Made by a program: the position numbers and the translations under genes. A DNA stretch of 64,000 nucleotides from Actinomadura sp. K4S16. Its GTDB lineage: Bacteria; Actinomycetota; Actinomycetes; Streptosporangiales; Streptosporangiaceae. The stretch covers positions 124,001 to 188,000 of the forward strand of contig NZ_BDDE01000010.1 of NCBI RefSeq assembly GCF_008327685.1. The letters run 5' to 3'. Below the pieces are notes generated by a model. The model was given only the letters and a program-made list of their open reading frames with translations. It did no database searches and had not been told where the DNA came from. Positions 42,632 through 50,820 of the stretch are shown here, piece by piece; the first letter of the stretch is position 1, and each line of letters starts with the position of its first letter.

Positions 42632-43237
42632 ATGGCCGATGCCGCTCCCAAGCCGCGGTTGCGGGCGCCGGCCCGCAGGGCTCTGATCACAGCGGCGGCG
42701 GTCAAGGTCTTCGCCGAGAAGGGGTACCACGGCGCGTCCCTGGGCGAGATCGCGGCGGCCGCCGGGGTGGCGCGGACGGTCATGTACGACCACTTCCCCT
42801 CGAAGCGCGTCCTGCTCCTGGCGGTGATGCAGGAGGAGAACGCCTCGCTGATCGAGTACGTCGGGGCCCGCATCCGGTCGTCCGGCACCGCCGAGGACCG
42901 GATGCGCTCCACTATCGAGGCCTACTTCAGCTTCGCGCAGAGCCGTCCCGACTCCCGGCGCCTGCTGTTCGACCGCACCGGCGAGGACGACCCGGAGGTC
43001 CAGATCGTCCGGCAGGGCATCCGCGAGTCGCGGACCCGCGCGGTGACGGCGCTGCTGGCCGACGACATCCGCACGGTGGGGGTCGAGCCCGGCGAACCCA
43101 TCGCCGAGGCCATGGTCGAGCTGATCATCTCGGGGCTGGACGGGGTGGCGCAGTGGTGGGAGCGCAACCCCGACATGCCCAGGTCCATGCTGGTCGAAGG
43201 CGCGATGCGGCTGCTCTGGACCGGGCTGGGTACCTGA
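42632..43237 (+). CDS. TetR family transcriptional regulator (paralogue A)
   Basis: A 201-residue TetR regulator with HTH GASLGEIAAAAGVARTVMYDHFPSK. The ligand domain carries DGVAQWWERNPDMPRSMLVEGAMRLLW. It is about 70 percent identical by eye to the TetR at 46486, with a nearly identical recognition helix. The GGAGGAA ribosome site lies 13 bases before the ATG. It converges on the MpaB gene with 3 bp between stops. It marks one edge of the flavoprotein/TatA system, whose own TetR is the paralogue. Confidence 0.92.
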   Translation: MADAAPKPRLRAPARRALITAAAVKVFAEKGYHGASLGEIAAAAGVARTVMYDHFPSKRVLLLAVMQEENASLIEYVGARIRSSGTAEDRMRSTIEAYFSFAQSRPDSRRLLFDRTGEDDPEVQIVRQGIRESRTRAVTALLADDIRTVGVEPGEPIAEAMVELIISGLDGVAQWWERNPDMPRSMLVEGAMRLLWTGLGT

Positions 43238-43240
43238 ACG

Positions 43241-44587
43241 TCAGCCCACGCTGCCGTCGTGGTGGTCGTACGGGGTGCCGGTGACTCCGGACCGGGCGGC
43301 GATCTTGGAGACCATGGCGACGCCCCTGCGCTGCCAGGCGTCGCCGTCGCGGGTTCGCGCCTCCATCCTGCGTTGGGCGTTCGGCAGGCGGTCGCCGACT
43401 CGGCGCATGGCCACGTTGAGGTGGACGAGGCGTCGGGCGATGCCCTGCCAAGGCTGGAGGCGCACCGTCGCGAAAGGGGAGGCACGGAGAAGGGCCCGGA
43501 CGAGGGATTCGCCGGTGAGGGCCGAGACCAGGCCGAGCAGCGGGGCCGCGCCGTGGACCTGCAGGCGCCGCAGCACCGGGTTGTCGCTGAGGACGTGGTC
43601 GCAGGCGGCCTTGACCGTGATGTCGGTCCATTCCGTCGGGCCGCCCGCCGTGAGGATCATGTGGTGGGCCATCCGCAGGCCGTCGACGGCGTTCCGCGGG
43701 ACGAGTTCGTCGGCCACGCCCATCAGGTGGGCGATGTAGGCCCAGTACAGCATGACGTCGTCCAGGTCGGCGGGGGCGATCCGGCGGCCGTGCGCGTGGT
43801 CGAACAAGGGCGGGAGCAGCCCGAAGGTGACCGCCGCCCCCATGGTCATGGCGTTGGAGATGGGGTTGCCGTGCCGGGCGAAGTGCTCGTCGCCCCAGAT
43901 CCGGCGCAGTGCGAGTCGTGCCTGGGCGTGCATCAGCCTGACCTTGACGATGCTCTTGAAGACCGGGGAGTGCCGGTCGGCACCACCGGGGCGGGTGACG
44001 TTGTGGAACCAGGTGACGGTCTCCAGTTCGCGTCTGCGGAAGTCGGCGAGGAACCGGCGGGTCTGACCGGTCGCGGAGGACACCTCGGCCCCCACGAAGG
44101 TGCCCATGGCGTCGCTGAGCATCATGGTGAGCTTGCCGGAGAGGGACGCGTTGATCCACAGCCGCCGTCCCCGCTCCCAGGCGCCGGCGTCGAACCAGTC
44201 GGGAGGATCGTCCAGGCGGCGGAACAGGTCGACGAGCGCGGGCGGCGGGTCGGCGACCGTGTCGATGCCGTGGTCGAGTGCGTGGTCGAACATCCGGCGG
44301 CCTCGCGACATCCCGGTCTTGGTGAAGGCGAGGACGACGGCGTCCATCACTTCGTCGCCCTGCCAGCGGTGGTCGTCGAACAGCCGGGTCAGCGGTGTCC
44401 GGGCGGGAACGGCCCGCACCGGGATCCAGGGCGAGAACTGCTCGATGTGCGGTTCGGTCAGCCAGAGCGGTGAGACCGCCGCGGTCTCGGGCGGGGGCCG
44501 CAGGAGCATGCCTTCCCGGTAGTAGTAGTCGTAGGGATGCCGGTCGGCGTCCGGCCGGGCGTCCGCTCCGCTGTTCAGCGTTGACAT
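43241..44587 (-). CDS. MpaB/DUF2236 family oxygenase (Lcp-like)
   Basis: A 448-residue heme-dependent-oxygenase-like protein of the MpaB/DUF2236 family, which includes latex clearing protein Lcp. Visible features are the long N-terminal region, SGKLTMMLSDAMGTFVGAEV, HNVTRPGGADRHSP, KVRLMHAQARLALRR with the conserved Arg/His cluster, and WAYIAHLMGVADELVPRN. It has no evident signal peptide. It is the last gene of the BVMO-TatA-MpaB operon (36 bp after tatA). The reaction is unknown; oxidative cleavage of a hydrophobic substrate is plausible by family. Confidence 0.88.
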   Translation of the reverse strand: MSTLNSGADARPDADRHPYDYYYREGMLLRPPPETAAVSPLWLTEPHIEQFSPWIPVRAVPARTPLTRLFDDHRWQGDEVMDAVVLAFTKTGMSRGRRMFDHALDHGIDTVADPPPALVDLFRRLDDPPDWFDAGAWERGRRLWINASLSGKLTMMLSDAMGTFVGAEVSSATGQTRRFLADFRRRELETVTWFHNVTRPGGADRHSPVFKSIVKVRLMHAQARLALRRIWGDEHFARHGNPISNAMTMGAAVTFGLLPPLFDHAHGRRIAPADLDDVMLYWAYIAHLMGVADELVPRNAVDGLRMAHHMILTAGGPTEWTDITVKAACDHVLSDNPVLRRLQVHGAAPLLGLVSALTGESLVRALLRASPFATVRLQPWQGIARRLVHLNVAMRRVGDRLPNAQRRMEARTRDGDAWQRRGVAMVSKIAARSGVTGTPYDHHDGSVG

Positions 44588-44623
44588 CGGGTTCTCCAGG
44601 TGGCGATGAGGCAGGGGATCCCG

Positions 44624-44893
44624 CTAGCCCGCTCGTTCGGTCTCGCCGTATTCGGCGGGCGTGCCCGATGGACGTCCGGGCGGGAGGGCGGCCCGCCGTC
44701 CCGGGGGCGGCTGCGGGCCGCCCTCGGCCGGGCGGTCGGCGGGTTCGTCGTCGTACAGGCCCTGGGTCTCGGTCTTGAGGATGCGTGCCGAGCGTCCGAG
44801 CGAGCGGGCCAGTTGCGGGAGTTTCGCCGAACCGAAGAGCAGCAGGACGACGGCCAGGATGATGAGCATTTCGCTGGCGCCGAGGCCGGCCAT
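44624..44893 (-). CDS. tatA: Twin-arginine translocase subunit TatA/E
   Basis: An 89-residue TatA-type protein. It has a short N-terminal membrane helix ([17 protein letters not shown]), the conserved FGxxKLPxLARSLGR hinge and amphipathic helix, and a hydrophilic proline-rich tail. It forms the protein-conducting pore for folded Tat substrates. It is placed between two oxidoreductase genes, away from any tatC, and a Tat-signal flavoprotein is encoded at 47224. It is most likely a dedicated extra copy. Confidence 0.92.
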   Translation of the reverse strand: MAGLGASEMLIILAVVLLLFGSAKLPQLARSLGRSARILKTETQGLYDDEPADRPAEGGPQPPPGRRAALPPGRPSGTPAEYGETERAG

Positions 44894-44908
44894 GGCGGTC
44901 CCCTTCCG

Positions 44909-46444
44909 TCAGTGTGCGAGGTGGTAGTCGGTCGGATCGAGGCGGCGGGTGCGGCGGCGGTAGCCGGTCATGGAGCCCGGCCAGTTGTTGGTGTTGCGGT
45001 GGTCGGCGTCCAGGTACCAGCTGTCGCAGCCGCCCTGGTTCCAGACGGAGGTGGACAGCCGGTCCTGGGCGGCGGCGTCGAAGCGGTCGAGGACGTCGGC
45101 GCGGACGTCCATCGAGGTCACCCCGCCGGCGAGGAGGCGGGCCGCCTGGACGATGTAGGCGGCCTGGCTTTCGAGCATGTGGACGATGGAGCCGGACCCG
45201 ACGTTGGTGTTCGGCCCGTACATGAGGAAGAAGTTGGGGAAGCCGGTGACGGCGAGACCGAGGTAGGCGCGGGCGCCGTCCTTCCAGGCGGCGTTGAGCT
45301 CCTGCCCGTGGGCGCCGAAGACGCGCATCGGCGCGACGAAGTCCTGGGAGCGGAACCCGGTGGCCCAGATGAGGGTGTCGAAGACGTGGCGGCCGCCGTC
45401 GGCGGTCCGGGCCCCGGCGGGGGTGAGCTCGACGATGGGGCTGTCCACCACGGCGACGTCCGGGCGGTTGAGCGTCGGGTAGTACTCGCTCGAGGTGAGG
45501 ATGCGCTTGCAGCCCGGCTCGTAGCGGGGCGTGAGGCGCCGCCGGAGCTCCGGATCGCGGACCGACCGGAGCGCGTACCGGCACAGCAGGCGGACGGGCA
45601 GCGACAGGACGCGGCGGCCGCGCGGGGAGATCAGCGCCGGGTTGAGGACGCACTCGAACCACAGGAAGACGCCCAGCCGCGAGAGCCGCTGCACCGCGGG
45701 CAGGCGGCGGTTGAGGGCGTGCCGCCAGCGCGGGTAGAGGCGGTCGGGCTTGCGGCTGATCCAGTGCACCTCGATCTGGAAGACCGTCAGCCGCTCGGCG
45801 GCGGGGGCGATGAGCGGGACGAACTGGATCGCGCTGGCCCCGTTGCCCACCACGGCGACCCGCCTGCCCGCCAGATCGTGGTCGTGCTTCCAGCGGGCGG
45901 AGTGGAACATCGTCCCGCCGAACCGGTCCTGTCCGGGCAGGCGCGGCACGGACGGGTTGGACAGCTGCCCGCATGCGGCGACGAACAGGTCGAACTCGTG
46001 GACCTCGCCGTCGCTCGTGTGCAGGCGCCAGCGCTCGGTCGCGGCGTGGAAGTAGGCGTCGGTGACCGTGGTGCGGAACCGGAAGTGCGGCGTCAGGCCG
46101 TACTTGTCGGCGCAGTGGCGCAGGTAGGCGAGGATCTCGGGCTGCTCGGCGAACCGGCGCGCCCAGTCGGACTTGGGCTCGAAGGAGTAGGAGTACAGGT
46201 GGGACGGCGCGTCGCAGGCGGCGCCGGGGTAGGTGTTGTCGCGCCAGACGCCGCCCGGCCCGTCCGCCCTGTCGAAGATCGTGATGTCCTCGAAGCCCGC
46301 CTTCTTCAGGGCGATGGCCAGGCCGATCCCGCTGAACCCGCTGCCGACGACGGCGATCGAGACCGGGCGGCGCCCGGTCCGGGGCCCGCCTCCGCGCCGC
46401 GGCGGCCGTCCGCCGCCCGCGGCTCGCGTTTTTCCGACACTCAT
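44909..46444 (-). CDS. Flavin-containing monooxygenase, Baeyer-Villiger type
   Basis: A 511-residue FAD/NADPH monooxygenase. The FAD-binding GxGxxG is in AVVGSGFSGIGLA, the Baeyer-Villiger-type fingerprint is FGGTMFHSARWKHD, and the second nucleotide site is VAVVGNGASAIQF. The N terminus is Arg/Gly-rich and probably cytoplasmic. The ATG lies inside the palindromic operator at 46434-46449, so repressor binding would block the transcript start. It is the first gene of the operon with tatA (15-bp gap) and mpaB. It would insert oxygen into a ketone to form an ester or lactone. Confidence 0.9.
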   Translation of the reverse strand: MSVGKTRAAGGGRPPRRGGGPRTGRRPVSIAVVGSGFSGIGLAIALKKAGFEDITIFDRADGPGGVWRDNTYPGAACDAPSHLYSYSFEPKSDWARRFAEQPEILAYLRHCADKYGLTPHFRFRTTVTDAYFHAATERWRLHTSDGEVHEFDLFVAACGQLSNPSVPRLPGQDRFGGTMFHSARWKHDHDLAGRRVAVVGNGASAIQFVPLIAPAAERLTVFQIEVHWISRKPDRLYPRWRHALNRRLPAVQRLSRLGVFLWFECVLNPALISPRGRRVLSLPVRLLCRYALRSVRDPELRRRLTPRYEPGCKRILTSSEYYPTLNRPDVAVVDSPIVELTPAGARTADGGRHVFDTLIWATGFRSQDFVAPMRVFGAHGQELNAAWKDGARAYLGLAVTGFPNFFLMYGPNTNVGSGSIVHMLESQAAYIVQAARLLAGGVTSMDVRADVLDRFDAAAQDRLSTSVWNQGGCDSWYLDADHRNTNNWPGSMTGYRRRTRRLDPTDYHLAH

Positions 46445-46449
46445 GTCGG
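46434..46449. promoter_or_regulatory. Operator palindrome, copy 1 (shared with 47179-47198)
   Basis: CCGACA-CTCA-TGTCGG, perfect 6-bp arms. It overlaps the start codon of the monooxygenase and lies 37 bp before the TetR start. On the opposite strand it reads TAACCGACATGAGTGTCGG, identical over these bases to the sequence before the flavoprotein gene. Confidence 0.75.
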
Positions 46450-46485
46450 TTAGGGTGGCCGCACCGGAGGACGGGAGTCAAGACG

Positions 46486-47097
46486 ATGCGGAAAGATCCG
46501 CCAAGGACGCGGATGCGGGGGCCGGCGCGGCGGGCGCTCCTCACGGCGGCCGCACTGGAGCTCTTCGCGGGCAAGGGCTACCACGGCACGTCGCTGAGCG
46601 AGATCGCCGCTCACGCCGGAGTCGCGCGGACGGTGGTGTACGACCACTTCCCGTCGAAGCGCGGCCTGCTGCTGGCCGTCATGCAGGAGCAGAACACGGC
46701 GCTGATGAGTCACGTCGGCGCCCGCATCACCGCGGTGGGACCCGCCGAGGAGCGGATGCGGTCGACCATCGATGCGTATTTCAGCTTTACCGAAACCGGG
46801 TCCGCCGGGCGCAGACTTCTCTTCGACCACGCGAACGAGAACGATCCGGAGATCCGGATCGTCCGCCAGGGCATCCGGGAGTCCCGGGCCCAGGCGGTGA
46901 CCGCCCTGCTCGCCGACGATATGCGGGCGATGGGCGTCGACCCCCGCGAACCGATCGCCGAGGCGATGGTGGAGCTCATCATCACCGGCCTGGACGGGGT
47001 GGCGCAGTGGTGGGAGCGCAATCCCGAAATGCCCAGATCCCTGCTGGTCGAAGGCGTGGTGAGGCTGCTGTGGAACGGACTCGGCAGACCGCGGTGA
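46486..47097 (+). CDS. TetR family transcriptional regulator (paralogue B)
   Basis: A 203-residue TetR repressor with HTH GTSLSEIAAHAGVARTVVYDHFPSK and the same ligand-domain ending as its paralogue at 42632. It is divergent from the BVMO-TatA-MpaB operon (41-bp gap) and lies upstream of the Tat flavoprotein on the same strand. Both units carry the same palindrome, so it should repress both and itself. The inducing ligand is unknown, perhaps a substrate of these oxidases. Confidence 0.93.
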   Translation: MRKDPPRTRMRGPARRALLTAAALELFAGKGYHGTSLSEIAAHAGVARTVVYDHFPSKRGLLLAVMQEQNTALMSHVGARITAVGPAEERMRSTIDAYFSFTETGSAGRRLLFDHANENDPEIRIVRQGIRESRAQAVTALLADDMRAMGVDPREPIAEAMVELIITGLDGVAQWWERNPEMPRSLLVEGVVRLLWNGLGRPR

Positions 47098-47178
47098 CCC
47101 GGCGCGCTCCCCCGGAACGAGATCACGCGAAGGGGTTGACGCCGCGCGGCGGCGTGCTCATAGTGAGGGGCCATCCAC

Positions 47179-47198
47179 AACCGACATGAGTGTCGGTT
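47179..47198. promoter_or_regulatory. Operator palindrome, copy 2
   Basis: AACCGACA-TGAG-TGTCGGTT, perfect 8-bp arms, 25 bp upstream of the flavoprotein GTG. It is the same sequence as copy 1 in reverse orientation. Confidence 0.78.
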
Positions 47199-47223
47199 AG
47201 CAACCACCCCCAAGGAGTGCGCC

Positions 47224-49092
47224 GTGGAGGAAAGGACTCCATCGCAGACCCCGTCGTCGCAGAGCGAGCCGCCGGCGAGCGGGCGACCGGGCGCCGGCGG
47301 CGGGCTGGGCCGCCGCCAGTTCGTCACCGGAGCGATCGCCGCCGCCGGAGCCGTCGCCGCCGCCGGAGCCCTCGGCTCCGGGGTCGCGCAGGCCGCCGTC
47401 CCCGCCGCCCGCCGCGCCCCGCGGACCGGCCGCGCGGCCGCCGGACGCCGTGTCGCGATCTTCGGCGGCGGGATGGGCGGGCTGTCGACCGCCCACGAGC
47501 TGGCCGAGCGCGGCTTCCAGGTGACCGTCTACGAGCGCAAGGCCTGGGGCGGCAAGTGCCGCAGCATGCCCGTCCCGAACACCGCGAGCGGGGGCCGCCA
47601 GGACCTGCCCGCCGAGCACGGGTTCCGGTTCTTCCCCGGCTTCTACCAGAACCTCCCCGACACCATGTCCCGGATCCCGCTGCCGGGCGGGGGCAAGGCC
47701 TTCGACAACCTGGTCGCGGGCGACCAGGTCGCCGCGTTCTACAAGGGCACCAAGTTCACCCTGCCCGCCAAGGGCAGCATCATCGGCACGCTCAGCCCGG
47801 ACTCGCTGCTGGCCTTCCTGCAGACCGCGCTCAACGTGGCCGGGGCCGTCCCGGTGGTGGAGGTCGGCTACTTCCTCCAGAAGATGATCGCGTTCGTCAC
47901 CAGCGGACCCAAGCGCCGCTACCAGCAGTGGGAGAACATGAGCTTCTCCCAGTTCGTGCACGCCGAGAAGATGTCCAAGGCCTACAACGAGCTGCTGGTG
48001 GAGATGTTCACCGGCACCCTCGTGGCGGCCAAGCCCGACAAGGCCAACGCCCACACCATGGGCCTGATGGCGGAGGCGTGGGTCTACAGCACCCTCGGCC
48101 TGGGCGGCTACAAGGCGCCCGACCGGCTGCTGAACGCCCCGACCAACGAGGCGCTCATCGACCCGTGGGTGGCCTACCTCAAGTCGCTCGGCGTGACCTT
48201 CCAGTCCGACGCCACCCTCACGCGGCTCGACGTCCAGGACAAGAAGATCAGCGGGGCCCAGGTCACCGGCGCCTCCGGCATCAGCACGGTCGACGCCGAC
48301 TACTACGTGCTGGCGGTGCCGGTCGAGCGCGCCGTGCCGCTGCTCAACGACCAGATCCTGGCCGTCGACCCGAGCCTGAAGTCGCTGCGCGAGCTGACGA
48401 CCGACTGGATGAACGGGATCATGATCTACCTGCGGCAGCCGATCGACCTGGCCAAGGGGCACGTCGCCTACGCCGGGCAGCCGTGGGCGCTGACCTCCAT
48501 CAGCCAGGCCCAGTTCTGGAAGAAGAAGTTCGGCACGACCTACGGCAACGGCCAGGTCAACGAGTGCCTGTCGATCGACCTGTCCGCCTGGGACAAGCCC
48601 GGCATCCTCTACGGCAAGGCGGCCAAGGACTGCACCTCCGACCAGATCTTCAAGGAGGTCGTCGCCCAGCTCCGCAGGGCCCTGCCCTGGAACGGGATCG
48701 TCCTCCAGGACGCCAACATCCACTCCTACTTCATCGACCCGGCCATCACGGGGAACGGAACCCCGCAGGTCGCCAACGACGAGCCCCTCCTCATCAACAA
48801 GCCCAGCTCCTGGAACTACCGGCCCGAGGCCGCCACCGCCCTGCCCAACCTGTTCCTGGCCTCCGACTACGTCCGCGCCGACATCAACCTGGCCACCATG
48901 GAGGGCGCCAACGAGGCCGGACGCAAGGCCGCCAACGCCATCCTGGACGCCTCCGGCGCCGACGGCACCCCGGCCAAGCTGTTCAAGCTCTACCAGCCGA
49001 ACGAGTTCAAGGGCTTCTTCGACGACGACGACCGCCGCTTCGACCGCGGCGAGGCCAACTTCTTCGACCTGTACGACCCGGCCAAGCCGTAG
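47224..49092 (+). CDS. Tat-exported FAD-dependent oxidoreductase (hydroxysqualene dehydroxylase / carotene desaturase-like)
   Basis: A 622-residue flavoprotein of the amine-oxidase/desaturase fold. The Tat signal is GRRQFVTGAIAAAGAVAAAGAL at residues 35-56. The FAD-binding motif is VAIFGGGMGGLSTAHELAERG, followed by VTVYERKAWGGKCRS, with the C-terminal FAD segment LFLASDYVRADINLATMEGANEAGRKAA. Family members act on squalene-like or carotenoid lipids. The start is a GTG after AAGGAG. The operator upstream and the tatA gene nearby suggest export with its dedicated Tat subunit, jointly regulated with BVMO and MpaB. Confidence 0.88.
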   Translation: MEERTPSQTPSSQSEPPASGRPGAGGGLGRRQFVTGAIAAAGAVAAAGALGSGVAQAAVPAARRAPRTGRAAAGRRVAIFGGGMGGLSTAHELAERGFQVTVYERKAWGGKCRSMPVPNTASGGRQDLPAEHGFRFFPGFYQNLPDTMSRIPLPGGGKAFDNLVAGDQVAAFYKGTKFTLPAKGSIIGTLSPDSLLAFLQTALNVAGAVPVVEVGYFLQKMIAFVTSGPKRRYQQWENMSFSQFVHAEKMSKAYNELLVEMFTGTLVAAKPDKANAHTMGLMAEAWVYSTLGLGGYKAPDRLLNAPTNEALIDPWVAYLKSLGVTFQSDATLTRLDVQDKKISGAQVTGASGISTVDADYYVLAVPVERAVPLLNDQILAVDPSLKSLRELTTDWMNGIMIYLRQPIDLAKGHVAYAGQPWALTSISQAQFWKKKFGTTYGNGQVNECLSIDLSAWDKPGILYGKAAKDCTSDQIFKEVVAQLRRALPWNGIVLQDANIHSYFIDPAITGNGTPQVANDEPLLINKPSSWNYRPEAATALPNLFLASDYVRADINLATMEGANEAGRKAANAILDASGADGTPAKLFKLYQPNEFKGFFDDDDRRFDRGEANFFDLYDPAKP

Positions 49093-49116
49093 TCCGGCCG
49101 GTTCCCCCGGTGAGCC

Positions 49117-49166
49117 GCCGCCCGCGGCCCGGCCCAGCGCGCCGACAGGCCAGGGCCGCGGGCGGC
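49117..49166 (+). terminator. Long-loop terminator hairpin after flavoprotein gene
   Basis: GCCGCCCGCGGCCC and GGGCCGCGGGCGGC, a perfect 14-bp stem with a 22-base loop, 25 bases after the stop. Confidence 0.65.
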
Positions 49167-49320
49167 CTGGGAGGTCGGGAGATGATGCCGGCCGGGGCCG
49201 CGGGCATCGGCCCCTCGCCCCGCGCCCTCGCCTGCACGCCCTGTCCCTACGTCTTCGCGCTGACCGCGCTGCTCGCTCTCGGCCGGCTCCTCGGCCGGTG
49301 CCGCGCACCCTCCCCGATAC

Positions 49321-49336
49321 TTAGCTCTTGCGCTAA
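49321..49336. promoter_or_regulatory. Inverted repeat upstream of ArsR gene
   Basis: TTAGC-TCTTGC-GCTAA, with the repeated element ATACTTAGC at 49318-49326 and again just before the start codon. This is a typical position for autoregulation by an ArsR repressor. Confidence 0.6.
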
Positions 49337-49364
49337 CCATCGCGGGGACGCAATACTTAGCCGC

Positions 49365-49700
49365 ATGGCACAGCATTTGGCGGAACTGGACGGCGTGTTC
49401 GTCGCCCTCGCCGACCCGACCCGGCGCGCCGTCGTGCGGCGCCTCGGCCGCGGGCCCACGAGCGTCGGCGACCTCGCCCGCGAGTTCCCCATGACACTCC
49501 CCTCGTTCATGAAGCACGTGCGGACCCTCGAATCGAGCGGGCTCATCCGCACCGTCAAGTCCGGCCGGGTGCGCACCTGCGCGCTCAACCGCGAACGGCT
49601 CGCCCTCGTCGACGACTGGCTCGCCGAGCAGCGCCGGATCTGGAAGGGGCGCACCGACCGCCTCGACCAGTTCGTCACCGACCCGGAGGAAAGGCCATGA
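49365..49700 (+). CDS. ArsR family transcriptional regulator
   Basis: A 111-residue winged-helix repressor (FVALADPTRRAVVRRLGRG, LAREFPMTLPSFMKHVRTLESSGLI). No metal-binding Cys pair is seen, so it is of the type that pairs with SRPBCC genes rather than a metal sensor. It overlaps the SRPBCC gene by ATGA. A longer upstream frame is antisense-like and lacks support. It probably represses its own three-gene operon through the repeat at 49321. Confidence 0.9.
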   Translation: MAQHLAELDGVFVALADPTRRAVVRRLGRGPTSVGDLAREFPMTLPSFMKHVRTLESSGLIRTVKSGRVRTCALNRERLALVDDWLAEQRRIWKGRTDRLDQFVTDPEERP

Positions 49701-50173
49701 ATCCCGAACTCGACCTCGGCCTGGAGCGGATCATCCGCGCACCGCGCGCGGCGGTCTGGCGCGCCTGGACGGACCCGTCCCAGCTGGCGCAGTGGTGGGT
49801 CCCCGCCCCGGCCCGCTGCGTGGTGGACCGCCTGGAACCGCGGCCCGGCGGGGCGTTCGTCACGCGGTTGAGCGAGGACGGGTCCGCGTTCGTCCCGCAC
49901 ATGGACGCGTGCTTCCTCGCCGTCGAGGAGGCCCGCCGGATCGTGTTCACCAACGCGGTCGACAGCACGTGGCGGCCCGCGCACCCCGCGCCGGTCCCGA
50001 TGACCGCCACGATCACGCTGGACGACCATCCGGACGGCACGGACTACCGGCTCGTCGTCCGGCACGGCGACCCGGAGGCCCGCGCCCACCACCACAAGCT
50101 CGGCTTCGCCGACGGCTGGGGCACGGTCGCCGGCCAACTGGCCGCCTTCACCGAGAGGACGACCGCACGATGA
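49697..50173 (+). CDS. SRPBCC (AHSA1-like) protein
   Basis: A 158-residue START-like protein of the AHSA1 branch (LERIIRAPRAAVWRAWTDPSQLAQWWVP, then FTNAVDSTWRPA, TITLDDHPDGTDYRLVVRH and GFADGWGTVAGQLAAF). These proteins bind small hydrophobic ligands and nearly always sit behind an ArsR gene. It overlaps its neighbours by four bases on both sides, so all three genes are translated together. Role unknown. Confidence 0.9.
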   Translation: MNPELDLGLERIIRAPRAAVWRAWTDPSQLAQWWVPAPARCVVDRLEPRPGGAFVTRLSEDGSAFVPHMDACFLAVEEARRIVFTNAVDSTWRPAHPAPVPMTATITLDDHPDGTDYRLVVRHGDPEARAHHHKLGFADGWGTVAGQLAAFTERTTAR

Positions 50174-50796
50174 AGATCACCCTTACCGAGTTCGTCACGC
50201 TCGACGGGGTCAGCCAGGGCCCCGGCTCGCCGGACGAGGACACCACGGGCGGCTTCGCCCGCGGGGGCTGGCTCGTCCCCCACCTGGACCCGGCGTTCGT
50301 CCGGCGCGTCTCCGGCTGGCTCGACCTCGCCGACGGCCTGCTCCTCGGCCGGCGCACCTACGAGGCGTTCGCGCGCGACTGGCCGAAGATCACCGACCCG
50401 GCCGACCCGTTCGCCGAACGGATGAACACGCTGCCGAAGTACGTCGTGTCCAACACCCTCGCCGAAGGGACCTGGGACCCCACCACCGTCCTCGCGGGCG
50501 ATCCAGTGGAGACGGTCGCGGCACTCAAGGCGCGGCCGGGGCGGGAACTGCAGGTGCACGGCAGCGCCCGGCTGGGAGACGCGCTGCTGTCGGCCGGGCT
50601 GGTCGACACGCTCCGCCTCGTGGTGGCACCCGCGGTGCTCCGGACCGGCCGGCGCCTGCTGGACGCGCCGGGCGTCCCGACCGGTCTGCGGCTCGTCCAC
50701 CACGAGGCGACCCCGAAGGGCCTGCTGCTCCTCGAATACGAGACCACGGGCCAAGCGCTCCAAGGCGAGTACGAAGGTGTCGCCGCGCTCGCCTGA
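50170..50796 (+). CDS. Dihydrofolate reductase family (RibD C-terminal-like) protein
   Basis: A 208-residue protein of the dihydrofolate reductase/RibD C-terminal family. Motifs are EFVTLDGVSQGPGS, ADGLLLGRRTYEAFARDWP, PKYVVSNTLAEGTWD, LQVHGSARLGDALLSAGLVD and LRLVVAPAVL. It is an NADPH-type fold, but not the essential DHFR. It is the last gene of the ArsR-SRPBCC operon and overlaps the preceding stop (50170-50173). It converges on the lectin-like gene with 24 bp between. The substrate is unknown. Confidence 0.88.
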   Translation: MKITLTEFVTLDGVSQGPGSPDEDTTGGFARGGWLVPHLDPAFVRRVSGWLDLADGLLLGRRTYEAFARDWPKITDPADPFAERMNTLPKYVVSNTLAEGTWDPTTVLAGDPVETVAALKARPGRELQVHGSARLGDALLSAGLVDTLRLVVAPAVLRTGRRLLDAPGVPTGLRLVHHEATPKGLLLLEYETTGQALQGEYEGVAALA

Positions 50797-50820
50797 GCAG
50801 CCGCCCCGGCGATCTTCCGG

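Noticed and set aside
43125..46574. A 1149-residue open frame on the minus strand running across the MpaB, TatA and BVMO genes
   Set aside because: It is a GC-driven shadow of the true genes in another frame; its translation is low-complexity (Arg/Pro/Gly-rich) without domains, and the in-frame real genes have clear motifs.
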